Assembly (NCBI RefSeq): GCF_000226115.1 | Contig: NC_016457.1 | Location: 4,650,001 to 4,714,000, forward strand | Length of the DNA stretch: 64,000 nt | Source: Thermothielavioides terrestris NRRL 8126 | Taxonomy: Eukaryota > Ascomycota > Sordariomycetes > Sordariales > Chaetomiaceae | Reading direction: 5' to 3' | Shown here: piece after piece, positions 12,929 to 25,020 of the stretch | Layout: each line of letters opens with the position of its first letter | How positions within the stretch are numbered: the first letter of the stretch is position 1 | Made by a program: the position numbers and the translations under genes | The notes under the pieces: generated by a model | The model's database searches: none | What the model was told of the DNA's origin: nothing | What the model saw: only the letters and a program-made list of their open reading frames with translations

Positions 12929-13083
12929 TGATCGTGGCTTCCCGTGTGGACGCCACTAGATCTGAAAGCAGAACCAGGCTCGAGCATCTTTCCCGAACTG
13001 GAAAAGGCGAAGGTCAGGAGCGTACAAGAAGCAGAGCAGACCCCCGGCCTGTGAGCCTCATCTTCCCCTTTCTTTTCTCTGAA

Positions 13084-13982
13084 ATGTCCGAATACCAACC
13101 CCCTGAAGATCAGGACTACGTGGAGGTCCACCGCGCCAACAACCCGCCAGAGGACTGGGACGACGGCGCGCAGACGGGGAGGCACCTATCCACTCCGAGA
13201 CAGAGCAAGCTCGCCCCGCCGTCCTCAAGCCATTTGGGGAAGAGCCGCAGCAAGCGGAAGGGAAGCAAGGCCACGACCACGCAGTCGGGCTCAGACACCG
13301 AGAAGGAACCCTCCAAGATGCCCTCGAGGATATCCAAGCACTCGTCCTCCTCCAGGAAAGACAAGTCTTCATCACCCAAGAGCAAGAAGACGGACGACTG
13401 GACCGAGGTGACGGAACCAGACGAGAGGCGACGCATCCAGAACCGGATCGCCCAGCGCAAGTTTAGTATGCTGCCCCGATTCAAGCCCTCCTCGCCCTAG
13501 CCAAGATCCTAACCCTCGGTGCGCGAAAAAAAGGAGAGAAAGCACGCGAGCAGAAAGATCGCGCCCTGCGAGATGCGCAAAACCAGCAGTTCGCCGGTTC
13601 GGTCTACCACGTCCCGGACCCCGACGACCTGACCTTCGACGACGGCGGTGACTTGTCGGGCCTGCCCTGGGGCGGCATCAGCGTGCGCCACGTCGTCGCC
13701 CGCGGCCACGCCGCCGCCAGCGCAGGTCACCACACGCTCAGCCACCACAGCGGCCACACGGGCAGCAGCGCTGTCCACCCCGGTGCCAACACGCCGGCGC
13801 CCCCCGAACCAGCCATGTACACCATGCATCCGTACGGGTACGCGCCGGCCCCGCATCCGGCGATGGACGCCGGCAGCGTCGCAAGTGGCGACGTCTACGG
13901 CAGCTATGAGTCGTCATACGCCGGCCCGGGGGGTTACTACGACTATGATCCGTCTGTGGCTGGGGATGCGCATCAGATGTGA
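13084..13982 (+). CDS. bZIP-type basic-region protein without a visible leucine zipper
   Basis: Two exons, 13084-13465 and 13534-13982; 276 aa. The intron has donor GTATGC, branch site CCTAAC and an AAAAAAAG acceptor. The splice joins the two halves of a bZIP basic region, R-R-R-I-Q-N-R-I-A-Q-R-K-F then R-E-K-A-R-E-Q-K, at about residues 118-138; N-x-(I)-A-Q-R-x-F is the Yap-like DNA-contact signature. The N-terminal third is Ser/Lys-rich and probably disordered. Downstream of the basic region I see no heptad of leucines; the chain passes into a His/Ala/Tyr/Gly/Pro-rich tail. It is presumably a nuclear regulator, but how it dimerises is unclear. An in-frame upstream ATG at 12928 exists; 13084 (MSEYQPPED) is preferred for its position and context. 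Regulon unknown. Confidence 0.8.
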
Positions 13983-16900
13983 CGTCTGTACCATGCTCCG
14001 CACATACTGGTAGGTGCCCCATTTTTTTGCGGTTGGGTTCGTTGGGCTTGGAATTTTGGCACTGTCTCGATTCAACGTTACTCCTGAGAGCTGGGTCGGG
14101 CTGACGAATGGAAAATTGCACAAGGATGCGCTGTCGATCGAATCGAAAAGGGCCAACGGGACACTGCCGAGTCGTGTCTCATCTTCGCGGGTCTTGAAGA
14201 GGGAATGATTCGCCCTTTTTTGCCCCAACGCGGCTGAGCCTCCGCAGAGGCGGTGAGGCAAGGCCGTGGCTCCGTTTCTTTCCCAAAGGTTGTTCTCAGG
14301 GCTGTTTCGTTTTTCGTTTTTCCACATGGTTGGGCAGGGAGCGAGGGTTTACACTATACGGCGGTGAAAATGGGACCGGGCATGCAAGGGATCTTGGCTT
14401 TGGATGGGACAAGAGGCGTTGTGGTTCACATCTGTTTATTTTGTTTTCTGCGTCTGTTTCGGCGTTGGGCTGGTTCTTCCATTCTTCTCTCAATCTTCAT
14501 GTTTTCTGTTCCTCTCTTCCCAACTCTCTTCCTTCGCTTCGGCATATACCCCAGCGTTGTGTCTGTTAGACCTTGCAGGTTTTGGGTCTCTTGTTTCTTT
14601 TTCCTGTTTCGGGTTGGGTTGTTCTGGGGCATGAACGACGCAGAAACATCTTTGGCAACAGGGCGGCATTCTGGCTTGTCAACTTTGCTTTCCTTTGCTT
14701 CTCGTGGGCTTACAGCTCCAGCATCATGATCATGCGTTACGAAATAACTAGAGTTTCTCCTCTCTCAATGCAAAGGGGTTCGGTGTTACGTGACCTTGCT
14801 GTTGCATACGGAAACTGTGTTATCAAGTTAACTTCACGGGCAACCTCGCTTGTTCAGGCAGCCGCACAGTTTCCAATCACGCCCTGCGGGGGACATGCTG
14901 CAGCAGCTAAAATAGCCGCTTCGTAACGTTAAGGTCTCGCAACGTGTAAAATTCACATTAGGCAGCCTTGCGAGGCTTGGCACAGGCCACAGTCCCAGTC
15001 CCATGACGCCGGATTGCGACCCCGCGTGGATGGTGACGCAACATGATTCATTCTTGGCATTTCCTTCCACGGAAGTGCGAGAATGCGGTGGTCGTTGGTG
15101 CCTGCATCACAAACGTTCAACTGCCAGGGCATTTACTGTGTGAAGCGCAGCTTCTTGAGGCTCCCCTATGCAAAGTGAACATTACGCAAGCCACAACCTT
15201 GGAAATAATCTGCATTGATCCCCTTCTCCTGTTGAACTGTTGATTGGCTAACAATGCGGGTTGGGAAAAGTGCAGCTTGGGAGGCGCGGAGAAGGGGGGA
15301 CTGCCGAATCGGACCTGAATCGAGCTCGGAGTCGGGTCGATTGCAAGTCCAAGTGGAATCGGACGGAGGCCGAGTCGGACAGGGAACCCACATGGAACAA
15401 ACAGGGATGCTGTTCTGGTCCGCGTGTTGTCTCTTGCATCCGCTGGTGGGTTGCCGCGTCAAATCAAATGCGCCACACGCGTGCGTCCTGCCTCGGGTGA
15501 ATGATCGTCCGCGACACGACACGAGAAAACGTGACACCGTCCGTCCCATCCCCACAGAGTCCAGAAAGTGCCTGACGCTAAAAGTGTGCTGCGAAGTTAA
15601 TCCATCCAATCAGATCCAGTCAGTCTGACCAGGGTTGCTGGGCCCCTGCTGGTGGGTGATTCCCCGGCTGGTGGGTTATTCCCGGCTCAGAGGTTGAGTT
15701 GAAAAGGAGCAATAACGTTAAATCGACCAGGTTGATTGTCTGGGCTCCGGAAGGTAACATCGCAGGTTTATCGAAGGGTTGCACAGCCACCGCCCAAGTG
15801 CCAGTCGATCACTGCCGTCATGTCCCCTTGGTAGCGAAGTCGTGAAGCTATAACTACTGTTACACTGCTTTGGGCTCCTGGAGCGGTGTGCGCTGTTGCT
15901 GGCTTAGAGTCTTAGGACCGACGGTCACCGACAACCGCCGAATCCGAGGAACACCGGGCCGGCTTCCCAAGGTTTTCGGCGCCCTAACTCCCCAAACTAA
16001 TGGAGTGGATAACTACCGGATGTGGGATGGCTGCTGGCCGTTTGAGAAAGCGGCAGCGTGTGAACCTGATGGAACACCGCCGGCAAATGCCAACCCGTTT
16101 CTTCAGAAGTGAGTGGACGGTCGGGTGTGTTGGAGGAAGCTTGTGCCTGGAAGAAAGGAGTGTGGCATGTCTCAGCTTTCTTTTCCGTGCGTGTTTCCTT
16201 CATCTCCTCTGAGTCGGCCGACCAGCTGGATTGCCAAAACTCATCCCGCCCCGTCAGTGTCGCAAGCAAATGAAGCGTCAGGAGCCACCTCTTGACTGGG
16301 TTCTGAAAGTCATCCCCCAGGGGAGCTGCTCGCAAGTGACTCTATTCCTAGCCGCTGCATTGCGTTGAAACACGACACACTCTGGCTTTGCAACCACCCT
16401 CGAGCATTTCTGGAAGACGCATGGAATGTTCGGTCAAACCCGGCGGCGCGGCTCCGAGTCGCGTGCCACGTCGGTGTCCCGTTCGAGACAGGGAGGACAC
16501 TCGCCGCGATCAAGCATGTATTTCAATGCCGTGTCTCCCAGTCCTCTATGAGATGTTGAGAAGCAGGTCTACGATGCAACCCCTCTCTACGCCTGTGATC
16601 CAATCGCCGAGCGTGACCAGCTGCTGCTCACGGCACAGCCGTTTCCCAGCTTCGCTCTCCAGCAAATTGCGGCGCAGCCGTTCATGGGTTCAGTGCTTCG
16701 CCAGCCCTACACTTAAATGATACAGCTGCTGCAAAAAGGACGATCGGCTTATTTCAACTGATCCCCAAGGAGACTTGGCCCTTCACGTAAGATGCGTCAT
16801 GCAGGGGCGCCCCTATTCTGTGATATGTGCCAGGACGATGCCTGCTTACGGCAAGAGATGATGCCCATAGTGTATAGTGGATACCGGACATCCAGCGGTG

Positions 16901-18302
16901 CGGTGCCCGGCGGCGAGACGGACGCCCTATCCGCATGGCTGCAGCGCCGTGCCTCCGGCTCCCTGACAGCCACGTGGGAATGGTCAGCACCAAGATTTGA
17001 CGCTCTGGAGTTGACGCTTTGGCTCCTTTGGTAGACAGGGTAAGCTGAAGCTCAGAAAGGCGAAGGGCGGCCCGGACAAACCCCAGGCGTGTTGGCGTTT
17101 CGGAGCGTATCTTCCCCCCGGCCGCTGCTGCAGCATGCTTGTGATGGGCGCATGAGGGGGGTCTCAGTCTCAACCCGTCCGACAGCCCCGAACCCGAACT
17201 TGGCGATCCATATCGTCACAGATGTGTCGCATGGGCCGCAAGCCATGTCTTCGGCGATGACAGCTGGGGCGGGTGTACATCATCGTCAACCTTGCAGGGC
17301 CAGACGGTCAGCAGCACCGGAGACTGTGGCAGTGTACGAATCCACCAGTTGAACGACTCCCAGACAAGTTTTGGCATACGGCAAGCATTCTCGAGGTCTC
17401 CAATGACTCACAGCCGCTCCCGCTTCGGGTCCATCGACAGGTCTCGCCACGCAAGCTCGTTGAGCGTCGAAGGCAGCCATGCCTCGGACTTGTTTCTGTC
17501 CACGACGACCCTCTGCTACTGCGGACGGGACATGTGGCCCGCTCGGATCCCGTTCCGGCACCCATACAGTCAAGCCAGCAACAGGCCCGTCCTCGTTGCG
17601 AGTCTTGCCGTTGCGGAGCGCTTCGACGTGACATCGGATGATCTCGACTCCCTGTTGCTCGGAGAACTAAGACTCTCCATCCGAACTAGGAGCATAGCTG
17701 CTGCGGGGTAGTCTCATCTGCTTTGAAGTAAACCTCCTGGCCGAGGGATTCGGCATCGTCAAGGGTGGCTGATTCAACGCCGCCGCCGGGCTGTTCGTCC
17801 GTTGGGGGTTGCTTGAGAACTCACCCAACGCAGCCGCTGCCATTGGTTGTCGATCTCTTCACTGCGGAGTGAAGAATACAGGACAGCCGTAGACCACGGG
17901 AAGCAGCCCAGGTGCTGTTTATTGTGCTCCCTGCAGGTAGTCAGTTCGAAGTTCGTTCAAACAGAGGAAGTGGTGTTGGACGGAAGACGCCCGCAGCATC
18001 CGTTATCGGCAGTCGCATCTAGTGTAGCTCGAACTATACGTACCTACCCCACCATTCCCGCATTTTAGCATGACCCCTGCCCTGCTTAAGATGCCAAGAC
18101 ATTCAGGTTTGGAGCTCCCCTGCGATTGGAGCTGCCGAGTAGCTACGGAGTATTCCGTACTCCCGTACGTGTTCAGAAGTCAAGCAACGGCGAGCTCTCC
18201 TTGGGCTTTAGCATCCGGCATTGTAATCCACCGAGCTGCCATGAAAGTGTAGCTGCTTTGTTCTCGTCTCTCGTTTGCTTTAAGTTTTCGCCACGCGCAA
18301 CC
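13983..18302. other. 4.3 kb interval between bZIP-like and glucosidase I genes
   Basis: No frame here shows a recognisable domain or plausible exon chain. It contains the bZIP-like 3' flank (T-rich near 14010-14700), a two-copy repeat at 15648-15684, and a TACGGAGTA motif at 18144-18152 upstream of the glucosidase gene. I see nothing else that I can support. Confidence 0.5.
15648..15684. repeat. Two-copy direct repeat, about 18 bp
   Basis: GCTGGTGGGTGATTCCCCG is followed at once by GCTGGTGGGTTATTCCCG, a local duplication of unknown significance in a non-coding interval. Confidence 0.6.
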
Positions 18303-20942
18303 ATGGCGCGGGGACGCCAATTGAGCGCTTCGCTCGCCTTGTCGTGGTTCAATGCTCTCCTCCTTCTGGCAGGGCTGGCCATCACAGCCTCGGCCGCGGC
18401 GACAACATCCCCCGACAATGGCGAATCCATCCTGCACAGCGAAATTGGCCGCCAAAACAACCACAGCCTGCTATGGGGCCCCTACCGCCCCAACCTCTAC
18501 TTTGGCGTGCGCCCCAGGATACCCAAGAGCCTGATGACCGGCTTGATGTGGGGCAAGATCGAGACGTACACCGACTTCCAGAACAGTTGGTTTCCTCCGT
18601 CGCGGTCACCAACTTAACAGCAGGCTAACTGGTGGGCAAATACAGCGGTGCGGTACACATGCGAGCAAAACGAGGGCATGAAGGGCTACGGCTGGGAGGA
18701 ATATGACCCCAGGAGAGGCGGCGTGCAGTCCATCCACGACACCGGAAACGGCATTGACATCACCACCTCCTTCGTCAAGGTTCCCGGCGGCGCTCACGGC
18801 GGCAACTGGGCGGCGCGGATCAAGGGGACGCTCCACGACGATGCGCCCAAAGACCGGAAGACGATTGTGGTCTTCTACGTCACGCAGGAGGGCGACAACT
18901 CGGAGCTGCAGGCCTTGGAAGGCGAGGATGACAAGGGTTACAAGGGCGACGTCACGCTCAAGGGGCATTCTGAGGCGCTAGGAAACTACAAGCTTGTGGT
19001 CACCAAGGGGTCGGGTGTTCAGCCGCAGAGCGACCACGACCTCTCAAACCTCCGAGGCCCCGGCCAGACCGTCGTCCAGTCCCTGAACTACCCGGAGGAG
19101 CATCTCTGGCAAGCGAAGCCCATCCTATTCCGGCAGCTCAAGGAGGGCGTTGACTGGCTGGTGGAGAACAAGTACGACGTCGCCGAGCCCCCGCCGCCCT
19201 GGCAGGTGTACCAGCTGGTCAACCGGCCCGGCTCCGGAAATGTCCAGATTGTGCAAAAGGTCTTTGAGGGCGACTTCGAGTTCGATGTCATCTTCTCTAG
19301 CGAGTCCGCCGGCAAGGAACTCACGAGCGCCGACTTGACACGGGAGATCAAGGAGACGACCGAGTCCTTTTGCGAGCGCTTCGCCAGCGTGTTTGCCCCG
19401 AAGGCGCCGTTCAACGCGGAGAAGTTCAAGAGGTTTGGCCGGAGCATGTTCTCGAACCTGGTTGGAGGTATCGGCTACTTTTACGGGGAGGCCGTGGTGG
19501 ACCGCTCGTATGCGCCCGAGTACGACGAGGAAAACGAAGGCTTCTGGGAAGACGCCGCCGAAGCCCGGGCCCGCAACCGACAGGCGTTGGAGGGGCCATA
19601 CGAGCTCTTTACTAGCATCCCGTCCCGCCCCTTCTTCCCCAGGGGTTTCTTATGGGACGAGGGCTTCCACCTTCTTCCCGTCGCCGACTGGGATATCGAC
19701 CTCAGTATGGAAATAGTCAGGAGCTGGTTCAACCTGATGGACGACGACGGCTGGATCGCTCGGGAGCAGATTCTCGGCGCCGAGGCCCGCAGCAAGGTAC
19801 CGGGGGAGTTCCAGACCCAGTACCCGCACTACGCCAACCCCCCAACCCTCTTCTTCGTGCTTGACGCCTTCGTCGAGAAGCTCCGCAAGACGAACGGCAG
19901 CCTGCCAGCCGACAGGCAACGCCTCACACAAGACGAGTCCCTGGCCACCGCCTCCCTCGACAACCCCGAGATCGGCCTGGAGCATCTCCGCCGCCTGTAC
20001 CCGCTCCTCCAGCGGCAGTTCGACTGGTTCCGCCGGACCCAAGCGGGCGACATCGCATCCTACGACCGCGAGGCCTTCTCCACCAAGGAAGCCTATCGCT
20101 GGCGCGGCCGCACCGTCACGCACTGCCTGACCAGCGGCCTCGACGACTACCCGCGCCCGCAACCCCCGCACCCGGGCGAGCTGCACGTCGACCTGCTGTC
20201 ATGGGTCGGCGTGATGGCCAAGTCACTGGCCAACATCGCCGACGTGCTCGGCCTGGCCGGAGACGCGGAGCGCTACAGGAAGATCCTGGACGCCATCGAG
20301 CACAACCTGGACGACCTGCACTGGTCCGAGAAGGACGGCTGCTACTGCGACGCGACCATCGACGATTTCGAGGAGAACAAGCTCGTCTGCCACAAGGGCT
20401 ACCTCTCGCTGTTCCCCTTCCTCGCGGGCCTGCTCCGCGCCGACAGCCCCCGGCTCGGCAAGCTGCTCGCGCTGATCGGCGACGAGGAGGAGCTGTGGAG
20501 TCCGCACGGCCTGCGCAGTTTGAGCAAGCGAGACGAGTTCTACGGCGCCGGCGAGAACTACTGGCGCGGTCCGGTCTGGATCAACATGAACTACCTCGCC
20601 ATTGTGCAGCTCTACGTACGTGCCGCCCTTGCTTGCTTCCTTCCCTTGCTAAAATCCAATCTCAAGACGTTCACTCAGATGACTGACATTGAAAACCAGA
20701 ACGTGGCAACGCAAGACGGCCCACACAAGGAGACGGCGCGCGACCTGTACTCGCGTCTGCGGCGCAACGTTGTCGACACGGTGTTCAAGAGCTGGGAGGA
20801 GACGGGCTTCGCGTGGGAGCAGTACAACCCGGAGACGGGCAAGGGCCAGCGCACGCAGCACTTCACTGGCTGGACCAGTCTGGTGGTGAAGATCATGGCC
20901 ATGGAGGACCTGGAGGGAGGGCATGTGCGGGATGAGCTATAG
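18303..20942 (+). CDS. gls1: Mannosyl-oligosaccharide glucosidase (ER glucosidase I, GH63)
   Basis: Removes the outermost glucose from Glc3Man9GlcNAc2 on new N-glycoproteins in the ER lumen. Exons 18303-18585, 18646-20615 and 20700-20942; 831 aa. The N-terminus has one hydrophobic segment (about residues 12-32), fitting a type II membrane anchor. Family landmarks are N-N-H-S-L-L-W-G-P-Y-R-P-N-L-Y-F-G near residue 60, R-Y-T-C-E-Q after intron 1, F-F-P-R-G-F-L-W-D-E-G-F-H near 430, G-R-T-V-T-H-C-L-T-S-G-L-D-D-Y-P-R-P, and the C-terminal H-F-T-G-W-T-S-L-V. Intron 1 uses a weak donor (GTTGGT) with a good GGCTAAC branch site and restores N-T-V-R-Y-T-C. Intron 2 (84 bp) is in frame and stop-free, so naive translation reads through it and inserts 28 wrong residues. 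Cwh41/Gls1 identity is secure at family level. Confidence 0.95.
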
Positions 20943-21330
20943 ATAGGTGTGTAAGCAGGACGTTTTGGACAATTGAAATGGTACCTTATATAACCATGCA
21001 ACCATGCACGCCGGGGGGTTGCTGCACTGTCAGACAGCTTCAGGCACTATGTATGGATTAGACGCTGTGGAGTGGACAGCTGCCTCAGGTCATGACAGCG
21101 AGCGCAAGTGTGCGATGTGATTTCTTGCCCAGCCAAGACGGATGATAATAACAACAAACACAAGACGAATGGTAGAAGAAGATATAAACAAATAAAACAA
21201 AAAACCAAACGCCGCTTTTACCGAGACCAAACCCCCCATGCCCCTTCCTCCTTTACACATTGCCAATCACCATCTTAAATACGGAGTACATACAACCAAG
21301 CAACCCAAACACCCACCAACTCTACCGGCT
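20943..21330. other. Short convergent 3' region, glucosidase I / Gyp7
   Basis: 388 bp between converging genes. It is A-rich near 21140-21215, as expected of polyadenylation signals, and carries a TACGGAGTA motif at 21280-21288. No gene is visible. Confidence 0.5.
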
Positions 21331-24224
21331 CTACCACCCCCGCGCACCGGACGTCCCGTCGCCCTTCTTCGCCACCTCCTTCCGCGGCAGCACCTCCACC
21401 TGCCGGCTCAGCAACCGCCTCAGCTCCGGCGTGATCACCCTCTCCCTCTCCTTCTCCGTTCGCGCCTGCTGCTGCTGCTGTTGTTGCTGCTGCTGCTGGG
21501 GAGCAGCAGACTTGCCGGCTTGCGGCGACGACGTTCCACTTCCACGACGACCACCACCGCTACTCGGGGTACTAGCACTAGCATTAGTATGAGTAGTTGT
21601 AGGCGCGCCAGGTGACGCAGACGACGCGGCTGGCGGCAGGCGCGGCCGCGGGGCGGGGAAGTTGGCCTTCTTGTCGACGGCGTTGACGAGGCGCTGGAAG
21701 CGCTTGAAGAGGGCCTCGGCGCGGACGAGGGTCGGGTCGAGGTCGATGGTGCAGGAGAGTTCGTTGACTGCAGCAGGTGGTCAGAACATTGAATGGGAGG
21801 GAAAAAGGGCGCGCGAGAGAATCGAGACATACCGTATTTCAGCACCTCGTCAAAGTGCTTGAGATGGGCCATGATGACGTCGCGGTGCTTCTCCAGGATG
21901 GCGAGGGCGACGAACAGGTGGAAGCTGCTGCTCAGGTAGTCGGTCCACAGGACCTCCCACAGGTGCAGCACGTCGAGCCAGTCGAACTCGCGCTTGTACC
22001 AGACGAGCAGCATGCGGAAGAAGAAGAAGAAGTTGGTGCTCTCGGCGGCGTCGAGGTGCGCGTACAGCTTGGGGTCCATGAACTGCACGAGGTGGTCGAG
22101 GGCGCGCAGCTGGGCCCGCATGCCCGACTGGTCGCGCAGGAAGTTGCGCTCCATGCGGTCCATGAAGCACTTGAAGGCCCAGAAGGCCATGGCGTCATCC
22201 TGCAGCACCGCGTAGATGGGCGCCAGCAGGTCCGACATGCCCTGTACGTAGCCCAGGTCGCGGTTGTATTCGTTGTACGTCAGCAGCATGTCCTTGAGCT
22301 GCTCCATGTGTACGTTGGTGCCGACGCTGGCGAAGGGCGAGTCTGGGTCCGGGTGCGGGAGGTCCTCGCCCGCGAAGATGGGCACGTTGCGGTCGGTGCG
22401 GTGGACGTCCTTTTCTGCGAGGGGGGTTAGGATGGCTGGGGGGACGTGGAAGAGGGGGAAAAAAGGCTTACCTATCCGGCCACGCTGCTCCCGCCACCAC
22501 TCGCCCTCCTCGCCATCCCCGCCCCTGTCAATCTGGCGCTCCCACCAGGCGCCCTTCAGCTTGATGTACGCGTCCCGCAGCGACGCCGCTTGGGCCTTCC
22601 GCTCGTCGCTCGTGCTGTACCAATCATGCACGCCGAGGAGGAACAGCCAGGCCTCCTTCCGCACGCCGTCTTCGGGGTCCAACCCGCCGTGGAACACGCG
22701 CTCCTTGACCTCGTCCACGGTCACCGACAGGCGGCCGGTGCGGGGGTCGAAGAAGCTCTTCCACTCCTTGAGGGTGACGGGCTTCCGGTTCTGCTCCAGC
22801 GTCAAACTGCTCGTGGCGTCGAGCAGCTCAAACTCGCCGACGTCGGTGTCCTCCAGCTCCATGACCTCCCTCGCGGTCCATATCCTCTGGTTCCGGTCGC
22901 GCTCGCTCTGCTCGGCGATGCCCATCGCCCACCGGGCCAGGTAGATGCGCGCGCTGTCAAACTCCTCCTGCAGCGTCTGCACCTCCGGGTTGCGCAGCAG
23001 CCTCCGGACCTGCGGCGGCATGCGCGGGTTGTCCAGCACGTCCTGCGCGGCCTGCCGCGTGAAGGTAGTCACCTTGCTGAACTTCTCCATGATGTTCCAC
23101 CCGGTCTCCTTGACGAACTTCATGAACGGGTCCATGCCGCCGTCGCGGTCCGCCGCAGCGGCCCGTGACGGTCCCGCAGCGCCTCTCGCTCCCCCAGCAG
23201 CAGCAGCGGCACCAGCACCAGAACCACCCCTCCCACCAACCCCAGCTCTCACATTACCACCACCAAACCCCCTCCGGCCGCCGCCAAACGCCAAACTATC
23301 CTCCTCGCTCGGCTCCACCAAGTACACATTGGGCTCGGCCACGCTCCTCTCGACGACGACGTAGCGCCTCAGCCAGCGCAGGACCTCGTCGCCGCCCCAG
23401 AACATCTCGCCATGCTCGCCGAAGGGGTCGAAGCGGTCGCGGGCGCGGCGGCGCTTCTGCAGGATGGTGCTCTGGCACTCGTCGTCGTGGAAGAAGAGCG
23501 GCGGGAAGCTGTCGCCGGCGCGCGAGTTGATGATGACGCTGCCGTACCACCAGCCGACGCTGGGCGGGCGCACGAGCAGCGAGTAGATGGCCGCGACGGG
23601 CACCGCGAAGGCGTAGTGCCCGACCGCGCTGCCCGGGTGCGCCGTCACGGTCGGCGGCGGCGGCACCAGGTAGGACTGCTTGGGCGGCGAGTCGGCGTCG
23701 CTGAGGTCCACCTTGACGTAGATGGATGCGGCGGCGCCGAGCTGCGACTCGGGCACCCAGGCAAGGAGCAGGTCGGAGGAGGCCGGGGACGCGGAGGAGG
23801 AGGAGGAGGTCGGGCGGCCGTCTGTGCTAGCGGTGGCAGCGGTGCTGCGGGTAAGGAGGCGGCCTTTCTGCTGCAGCAAGGCGATGTAGCCGGGGATGTT
23901 GTCACGCGCGGACGGGGTCGGGTGGATGTACACCTTGGACTTGGAGAAGAGCAGCTTGACGCCGCGGCCGGTCTCGGTATGGGCGATGGTGTCGTAGTCG
24001 CCCTCTTCGTCGTCGCTCATGGCGTAGAAGCTGCCGGCGGGCGAGTCCGGGCGGGGCGGGTGCGAGATGATTGAAAAGGAGGAGGATGTCGTTGTTGTTG
24101 TCGTCGTTGTCTGCTGCGACGATGACGGTGACTGCGGATTATTTGAGGCCGGCAACGGCGACGACGTCATCTTCGTGATGCGGGTCATGTCGCCGTCGTC
24201 CGGAGGCTGCTGCTGCTTGGCCAC
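21331..24224 (-). CDS. gyp7: Gyp7-type Rab GTPase-activating protein (TBC domain)
   Basis: Stimulates GTP hydrolysis by Rab GTPases (Ypt7 in yeast) in vacuolar and endosomal traffic. Minus-strand exons 24224-22472, 22414-21833 and 21767-21331; 923 aa. An N-terminal DUF3548/PH-like region (K-L-L-F-S-K-S-K-V-Y-I-H-P-T) precedes the TBC domain, which starts at R-I-F-H/R-V-F-H-G-G-L and carries the arginine finger in I-E-K-D-V-H-R-T-D (Arg about 590) and the glutamine finger in Y-V-Q-G-M-S-D. The arginine-finger motif spans the first splice junction. The final exon, in a different frame, encodes V-N-E-L-S-C-T-I-D-L and a tail with a long poly-Gln run and the end G-A-R-G-W. Start uncertain: the first ATG (24224) gives a Ser/Thr-rich leader; M-S-D-D-E-E-G at 24020 is the alternative. 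Introns are 57 and 65 bp. Confidence 0.93.
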
Positions 24225-25020
24225 CCTCGGGCGTCTTGCAAAAAACGGGCCTGAAGCGGCCAGGAGCTATTGGCGTCAAGAAGGCGCATGGCCCCGGAAC
24301 AGGGCGGTTTGTTGGTGTCAGCTGCCGCTGCTTTTAAGCATCCGAGTGCCCCGCGGTTGATGATGCAGGCGTGGAGGGGTAGCTAGTGGAGGTAGGGGTA
24401 CTTTTCGTCACGTTACACATGATTTGCTGCGTGAATGAGGAACTAACGTTACGACTTGTCTTTGCGGGCGGCGCAGCCATCCATCTCACACTCGTTAAAG
24501 TTGCCTTCCACGTACCTGTCGTCGTCAGCTGCCGGGCGACAACACCGTCACCAACCTGCAAACCTTGGAGGGCGCCGGCACCACTGCACCACTGGTTAGT
24601 CTGATCTGGGAGGTATGGGATGATCAGACCCAGAACGTTCACTGTTGCTCGTCAGAGAGATCAACGTGTCAATTAAAGGGCCTGCCCGCTCCCTCTTGTA
24701 TAAATCCCAGCCCATTTGACATGCCCTGCGCCTCTTCGTCACCCAGGCATTCGATGCTGATGAATGCACCCCTCGCCATGCAGTGCTGGCCCTGCCCGTT
24801 CCCCGAAATGGGATCGAAACGGGATCGCCATACGCGTCCATCGTAGTCGTAACCAACAAGCTTGTCGTAGCAGTCATGAGCACCCTATACCATTGGTCTC
24901 CCGACTACCCAACCCAGCTCCCAGGCGACGTGCCCTGACTGCGCTGGCAGTTCCCGTTCAGCGTCATCATGCATGCTTGCCACCATCGTCCAAACTCCTC
25001 TTCGCTGCCTATCCAAGTCC
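24225..25020. other. Intergenic, Gyp7 5' / Mso1-like 3' flank
   Basis: About 0.8 kb containing the Gyp7 promoter and the downstream flank of the next minus-strand gene. I see no additional coding sequence or clear element. Confidence 0.5.

Larger units (their letters stand above)
6757..13083. other. 6.3 kb gene-poor interval upstream of the bZIP-like gene
   Basis: I found no open frame here with a recognisable domain or plausible exon chain; all frames are short and look like chance. Base composition is close to that of the neighbours rather than AT-rich, so this is not a RIP-mutated transposon graveyard. It holds minor repeats (7425-7482, an imperfect inverted repeat near 9213-9257, poly-C at 12465-12483) and ends in the bZIP-like promoter. 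It may be a long regulatory region or carry unannotated non-coding transcripts; the sequence does not decide. Confidence 0.5.

Noticed and set aside
12928..13083. N-terminal extension of the bZIP-like protein from the ATG at 12928
   Set aside because: It would start right at the TATA box (12921-12928), where transcription has not yet begun.
17292..17711. 139-codon plus-strand frame upstream of glucosidase I
   Set aside because: Ser/Arg-rich with competing frames on both strands and no recognisable motif.
23412..24074. 220-codon plus-strand frame opposite Gyp7
   Set aside because: Antisense shadow of GC-rich coding sequence; composition dominated by Gly, Val and Arg with no family match.
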